Source of the DNA: Planctomycetota bacterium
GTDB lineage: Bacteria > Planctomycetota > Planctomycetia > Planctomycetales > Planctomycetaceae
NCBI GenBank assembly: GCA_027623235.1
Contig: JAQBVJ010000053.1
Location: forward strand, 1-46,741
Length of the DNA: 46,741 nucleotides
Reading direction: 5' to 3'
Position 1 is the first letter of the stretch. Each line of letters begins with the position of its first letter. The notes below the pieces were generated by a model. The model had not been told where the DNA came from and searched no databases. It saw only the letters and a list, made by a program, of their open reading frames with translations. A program made the translations under genes and the position numbers. This document shows, one piece after another, positions 43,369 through 46,741 of this stretch.

Positions 43369-45004
43369 CTCCGGAAGCCCTGTCAGAATTCGCCTCTGAT
43401 GGGGCTTTTTCCTTTGGTTTTGACGTGTTTCCGGTCGTGCTCTGGTCGAATTGTCGCGAACCGAAGTTGCCTGTCAAAATGACAGCAGACGACTCAGTTT
43501 GCCCTGTTTGGACTGTGCCTGGGGCAGACACAGGGGCAGACAGAGAATCGGTCCCTGTCGCTCTGATGACTTCGGGCGAGTCGCTTGGCTGAGTGTGCGA
43601 GAATGCCGGCAGAGCATCCAGAGCGCCTGCCACGTCGAACAGCTTCGGATCGGTGTAGGTTTCCATCGTCAACCGGATGTCGCTGTGACGCATCGCCATC
43701 TGAGCGACTTTCGGACTGACTCCGCCCTTGCTCAGCAGCGTGGCGAATGTCATCCGCAGCGAATGAACGTCGACCGTTCGACCGCGTTCGTCGGCCTTCG
43801 CAATGCCGGCCGTGTCGAGGTCGCGATTGAGCACCTTGACCAGACTGGCCGGAACCGAGAACAGCGGTTCGTTCGAGAACGCCGCAGGTGACCCGGTAAA
43901 GCCGTTCCGTCTGTCGGCGACCCATTGCCGCAATTCTTTCGCCAGATCGGCCCTCAGTGGAATCCCTGAGCCCTGGCGATTCTTCTCGTCTCCGGCTTTG
44001 AGCGTCGCGTACGGTGTCGCGTCGTCGAGTTCCAGCGAGCCCATCGTGAGCGAAGCCAGCTCGCCCCGTCGCAATCCGGTAAGAATCAGTGTCCGGTAAA
44101 TCAGAGCCCGCTCACGGCCTCGCTCTTCGAGTTTTCGGATGAAGTCCGGGTTCTTTGCCAGCCGTTCCCGAGACAGCCTCACAGCGGCTTCCAGCCCGTC
44201 ATACGTCAGCGGTTCGGCTTTCCAGTTCGACCGCTTGCGAGACTTGCCGGGAACGGTCTGCCGGCCAAACTCCGCCAGCGGTCGCCAGCGAGTCACGAAC
44301 AGCAGCCGGTCGATTTCCGGTTCAGTCAGAGCCCGTCGATGTCGTCGCCGGTCCGCCTTTGCGTTTGCCCGTGGCACATCGGTAAACGGGTTCCCGCTCA
44401 GCCGGCGAGTCTGGATGCACCAGTTTCCAAAGCCGACCAACTCCTGCCGGTATTCGTTGCGAGTCCCGGGTGACATGCCGGCGTCGAGGTGCTGCCTCAG
44501 CCAACCCGTAATTGCATCGGCCGACAGATCAGCCAGCCGGCGAAAACCGCATTCGTCCGCCAGCCTGGTGAGTCGCGAATCCGTATTCGCAATCCGTACT
44601 TCACTCAGCCCTTTGGCGATTCGATGGTCGCGGTAACTCGCAAAGTGGTTCACCAGCGGTGTTGAAGCATGATCGGCAATCGAGGACTCGCCAGCGGTCA
44701 TCACGTTTGCTTTGACCAGTTCGCTGCGGCGTTCGAGTTCGTTGAGGACGGCCTGAGCAGCTCCACGGTCTCGACAGCCTGTCGCTACTTCGTGAGTCGT
44801 TCCGTCGGGGGCTCGATACTTCGCTGTGTAGGTTCCCCCTTCAACAACGATCCGTTCAGAACCATCGTGGCCGGTCGTAAGTTTCGCAGTCTTTTTCTTG
44901 CCTCGTCCGTCCACCCATCGTGCGAACCGCTCGCCCTTGCGTTCAAACAACTCGGCATTTGTCGGTACGGGCTTAGTCGACGTCTTCTTCCGAAGTGATC
45001 CCAT
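43307..45004 (-). CDS. Tyrosine recombinase/integrase
   Basis: The 565-aa product has an N-terminal arm-binding-like region (about 1-110), a SAM-like core-binding domain (about 115-210) and a catalytic domain (about 225-465). Catalytic residues are in place: Arg312 in LTGLRRGEL, a Lys in the following hairpin (Lys336 or Lys341), His414 and Arg417 in HSLRMTFA, His440 in MRHSD and the nucleophile Tyr450 in METYTD. The last 100 residues are polar and disordered. The final 20 or so residues (ETMGLEPTTSALRTQRSPS) are read from the antisense strand of tRNA-Ala, and the stop lies within its D-arm region. It excises and integrates the element. It starts 2 bases after the HTH gene. Confidence 0.93.
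   Translation of the reverse strand: MGSLRKKTSTKPVPTNAELFERKGERFARWVDGRGKKKTAKLTTGHDGSERIVVEGGTYTAKYRAPDGTTHEVATGCRDRGAAQAVLNELERRSELVKANVMTAGESSIADHASTPLVNHFASYRDHRIAKGLSEVRIANTDSRLTRLADECGFRRLADLSADAITGWLRQHLDAGMSPGTRNEYRQELVGFGNWCIQTRRLSGNPFTDVPRANAKADRRRHRRALTEPEIDRLLFVTRWRPLAEFGRQTVPGKSRKRSNWKAEPLTYDGLEAAVRLSRERLAKNPDFIRKLEERGRERALIYRTLILTGLRRGELASLTMGSLELDDATPYATLKAGDEKNRQGSGIPLRADLAKELRQWVADRRNGFTGSPAAFSNEPLFSVPASLVKVLNRDLDTAGIAKADERGRTVDVHSLRMTFATLLSKGGVSPKVAQMAMRHSDIRLTMETYTDPKLFDVAGALDALPAFSHTQPSDSPEVIRATGTDSLSAPVSAPGTVQTGQTESSAVILTGNFGSRQFDQSTTGNTSKPKEKAPSEANSDRASGVETMGLEPTTSALRTQRSPS
43376..43410 (+). terminator. Intrinsic terminator of tRNA-Ala
   Basis: A 12-bp stem with two wobble pairs (agccctgtcaga pairing with tctgatggggct), 7-nt loop and ttttt tail begins 8 bases after the tRNA. 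It lies inside the 3' coding part of the opposing integrase gene, so on that strand it encodes the disordered tail. Confidence 0.8.
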
Positions 45005-45006
45005 TC

Positions 45007-45228
45007 CTATTTGCTCCTCTTTTGCTTTGACTGTTCTGCTGGTCTCAGTTCCAGCCCGTAGTACGCGGCCAGCTTGTCAGCAACGTCGAGCCGCAACGAC
45101 GTCTCGCCCCGGACAAACTTCATCAGGGACTGCCGCAGCACGCCGGAGTCGCGTTCGATCGCTCGAAACGACTCACCGTTCTCAAAGTCGTTCATGACCG
45201 ACTTTCGCAGCGTCTCGCTCATGGTCAT
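45007..45228 (-). CDS. Small HTH (XRE-like) regulator of the element
   Basis: From the ATG at 45228, with the strong ribosome site gaggaag six bases upstream, the product is 73 aa. It is one helix-turn-helix unit: SFRAIERDSGVLRQSLMKFV forms the turn and recognition helix, and SLRLDVADKLAAYYGLELRP the closing helices, as in Cro/CI-type or excisionase-like regulators. A further in-frame ATG at 45243 overlaps that ribosome site. The gene ends 2 bases before the integrase start, so it probably regulates or is co-expressed with integration. Confidence 0.8.
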   Translation of the reverse strand: MTMSETLRKSVMNDFENGESFRAIERDSGVLRQSLMKFVRGETSLRLDVADKLAAYYGLELRPAEQSKQKRSK

Positions 45229-45290
45229 TGGTTTCTTCCTCATATTGGTAACCCTAACTACCAGGTGCGGGTGGCCGGGTCAATCGGTTT

Positions 45291-46643
45291 TCAGTAGCTC
45301 TCGTGATGGAATGTCGGACTGACACCGAGACGTGCAAACTCCGACCGTGCGACAGTCTCGACGTAATCCACGTGAGCTGGCGTTGTCAGCAGGCTGTCGT
45401 GAATCGTGACCAGCGGAATGTCCGGCTGCTCCACTTTAATCCGATTGCAGATTCCGCCGATGAACAGCTTCGACTCCTCATGCTGCATCAGCCAGCTTGG
45501 CCTGCGGTATTCACTGGCCTTCAGTTCGCTGAGCATGAACCCGATCGCCGGGTACGCCTGGCGGAACCGTTCACGGAGCGGCGACGGGTAGTTGTCACGA
45601 CCGTAGAGCACGTCAGCGAACAACGCTTCCTTGAGCCGTGCGCGATCCTCGTCTGGTCTCTTCAAACACTCGTAAAGTGCTCCTTCCTGGCAGTGATTCA
45701 GGTACTCGTCGAGGCCGTTGGACCGAGCCTTGTTGTCATCGCCTGACAACTCCAGTCCGAAAACGGTAGCTAAGCGATTTTCGTAACTCTCTTTTATTTC
45801 AACCACTTGTGACTTTTTACTCATCGTAATAGGGGGGTGTAGCAGGGTGGTCCCCCTGCCATAGGGGAGGGGTTTTTCGAGAGGCTTCCATTTTTTGAGA
45901 GACACCCTGGCATGACGGTCTGAGAAGAACCTGTTGGCGACGACTCCGAGGAACAGCGGTTGCGAGTTGGCGAGGTCGATTCCCTGAAGCGGTTGACCGT
46001 CCACCGTCAGGCAGCACCGCAGGCTCCGGGGCAGCCGCGCGAAAGCTGTATGGACGCGACCGTGCCTGCAGCAGGTCAGTTCCGGGGTTTCGTCCGCGAT
46101 CTGATCCTGAAGACGAGTGAGCTGTCCGAAGATCAGTTGCCGGTACTCCCTGACCGTCAGCGGTGAATCTTCATCGGGCAGCATTCCATCGATCATGGAC
46201 CGTGCCCGGTCGATGTCGAAATCAAGCATCAGGAGCCGCTCTCGCAGCCAGCGATGCACGGGCAGGAGTTTGACCTCATCTTCGGCCTGCAGGCGTTGGA
46301 TGCGACGTGTGAGCCGCCTGTCGTCGCAGTGGATCATGTGTGTCTCCCGGAACTCGGGGCGTATTCGATATCCCATACAGCGAACTCCTTCCTGGTAAGT
46401 CTGATCCCAGTCGATCACGTGACCGTTGTGAAGGCTCTGGCGAACGGCCGTCAGCGCGTCCTGGCCCATGAAGCGCCGGAGATACGCCGTCTTGAGTGGC
46501 ACGTAGCCGTCGTCATCCCCGCGCCAGCACAGCCATTTCCAATGCATCAAATTGAGCAGGTAGGCCGCCGTCATCCGAAGATCGGAGCGGACGGCGGTCT
46601 CCCACTGCTCATTGACTGGCACGTAGAACCGTATCGAATTCAC
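45291..46643 (-). CDS. Polymerase-like protein of the element (family A polymerase palm motifs)
   Basis: No standard family name can be given to this 450-aa protein. After a helical N-terminal part (1-190) it shows, in order: GRVHTAFARLPRSLR (195-209); IDLANSQPL with Asp223, comparable to motif A (D-Y-S-Q-I-E) of family A DNA polymerases; Arg334-x3-Lys338-x3-Phe342-x4-YG (347-348), comparable to motif B R-x3-K-x3-F-x3-YG; and IPLVTIHDSLL with His415-Asp416, comparable to motif C (HDE). Single-subunit RNA polymerases share these motifs. Segment 248-280 contains a hairpin-coding insertion. No 3'-5' exonuclease domain is present. I infer a replication- or priming-related polymerase for the element. 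It lies upstream of the HTH and integrase genes on the same strand. Alternative: an inactive homologue. Confidence 0.65.
   Translation of the reverse strand: MNSIRFYVPVNEQWETAVRSDLRMTAAYLLNLMHWKWLCWRGDDDGYVPLKTAYLRRFMGQDALTAVRQSLHNGHVIDWDQTYQEGVRCMGYRIRPEFRETHMIHCDDRRLTRRIQRLQAEDEVKLLPVHRWLRERLLMLDFDIDRARSMIDGMLPDEDSPLTVREYRQLIFGQLTRLQDQIADETPELTCCRHGRVHTAFARLPRSLRCCLTVDGQPLQGIDLANSQPLFLGVVANRFFSDRHARVSLKKWKPLEKPLPYGRGTTLLHPPITMSKKSQVVEIKESYENRLATVFGLELSGDDNKARSNGLDEYLNHCQEGALYECLKRPDEDRARLKEALFADVLYGRDNYPSPLRERFRQAYPAIGFMLSELKASEYRRPSWLMQHEESKLFIGGICNRIKVEQPDIPLVTIHDSLLTTPAHVDYVETVARSEFARLGVSPTFHHESY
45826..45873. repeat. G-run/hairpin-rich segment inside the polymerase-like gene
   Basis: Within the coding sequence, gcaggg and ccctgc (45841-45860) form a 6-bp stem and are flanked by the G-runs gggggg and gggg-agggg. 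It encodes part of an insertion between motifs A and B (PLPYGRGTTLLHPP). It may be an inserted palindromic repeat tolerated in frame. Confidence 0.5.
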
Positions 46644-46671
46644 GGCACTACTACTTCAGACGATTCCGGAC

Positions 46672-46687
46672 GCAGCGCCTTCGCTGC
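46672..46687. repeat. Short hairpin upstream of the polymerase-like gene
   Basis: A 6-bp stem, gcagcg/cgctgc, with a 4-base loop lies 28 bases upstream of the start codon at 46643. It could be an operator or leader hairpin; it is short enough to be chance. Confidence 0.3.
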
Positions 46688-46741
46688 TGTGAAGAATCCT
46701 TCAAGCAGAACCAAATGTGCCTGGCACAAAAGCGAGTCGGA

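Larger units (their letters stand above)
43296..46741. mobile_element. Left edge of an integrative element inserted at tRNA-Ala
   Basis: A tyrosine integrase directly abuts and overlaps the 3' part of a tRNA gene, followed by a small HTH protein and a polymerase-like protein on the same strand. This is the standard arrangement for the integrase end of a genomic island or integrated plasmid/phage. The other attachment site, a copy of the tRNA 3' end, is not in the window, so the element runs past base 46741. Confidence 0.75.

Overview
The window is about 46.7 kb of GC-rich, densely coded bacterial DNA. The gene families point to a planctomycete (Planctomycetota, probably Planctomycetales): a DUF1501 Tat-exported protein, a formylglycine sulfatase, two DUF1080 proteins, a DUF1080/beta-propeller/cytochrome c fusion of the PVC type, a DUF58-BatA cluster, LRR and SGNH proteins with membrane anchors, and a methanofuran-type MfnB enzyme. 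The assignment rests on family content only; no rRNA is present.

Layout. 1-2040: tail of a Gln/Pro-rich repeat protein converging through a shared hairpin on an M32 carboxypeptidase. 2311-6812: a PQ-loop-like membrane protein, a decayed hydrolase fragment, an exported sulfatase and an exported tandem-domain cyanophycinase-like protein. 6922-11494: a Tat-exported molybdo-enzyme module (four-cluster Fe-S subunit, DMSO-reductase-family catalytic subunit, TorD-like chaperone) with no membrane anchor gene, split by a 217-bp inverted-repeat element. 11653-15656: an EEP-family membrane hydrolase, an LRR protein and a CX5R phosphatase-like protein. 15960-24035: DUF1501, then a DUF58 / BatA-like vWA / 781-aa membrane protein / ABC ATPase cluster. 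24074-33242 (all minus strand): two CNNM-type proteins in ATGA overlap, an ABC-2 permease, a rhodanese, an LplT-like MFS transporter overlapping mfnB, a small membrane protein, a DUF1080 protein and a HlyIII protein. 33385-43006: the large DUF1080/propeller/cytochrome fusion, two divergent SGNH proteins (one interrupted by an in-frame TAG), DUF5989, an HTTM membrane protein and its unknown partner.

43296-46741 is the edge of an integrative element. It holds tRNA-Ala(CGC), a tyrosine integrase whose C-terminus is read from the antisense strand of that tRNA, a small HTH protein, and a 450-aa protein whose motifs resemble motifs A, B and C of family A DNA polymerases and single-subunit RNA polymerases. 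The last is the best candidate for something undescribed.

A second theme is a set of six long imperfect inverted repeats, different in sequence but all lying 0-45 bases downstream of a stop codon (after the sulfatase, Fe-S subunit, DUF1501, BatA, rhodanese and HlyIII genes). They look like 3'-end hairpin elements rather than chance palindromes. All functional calls come from reading motifs by eye; no database search was run.
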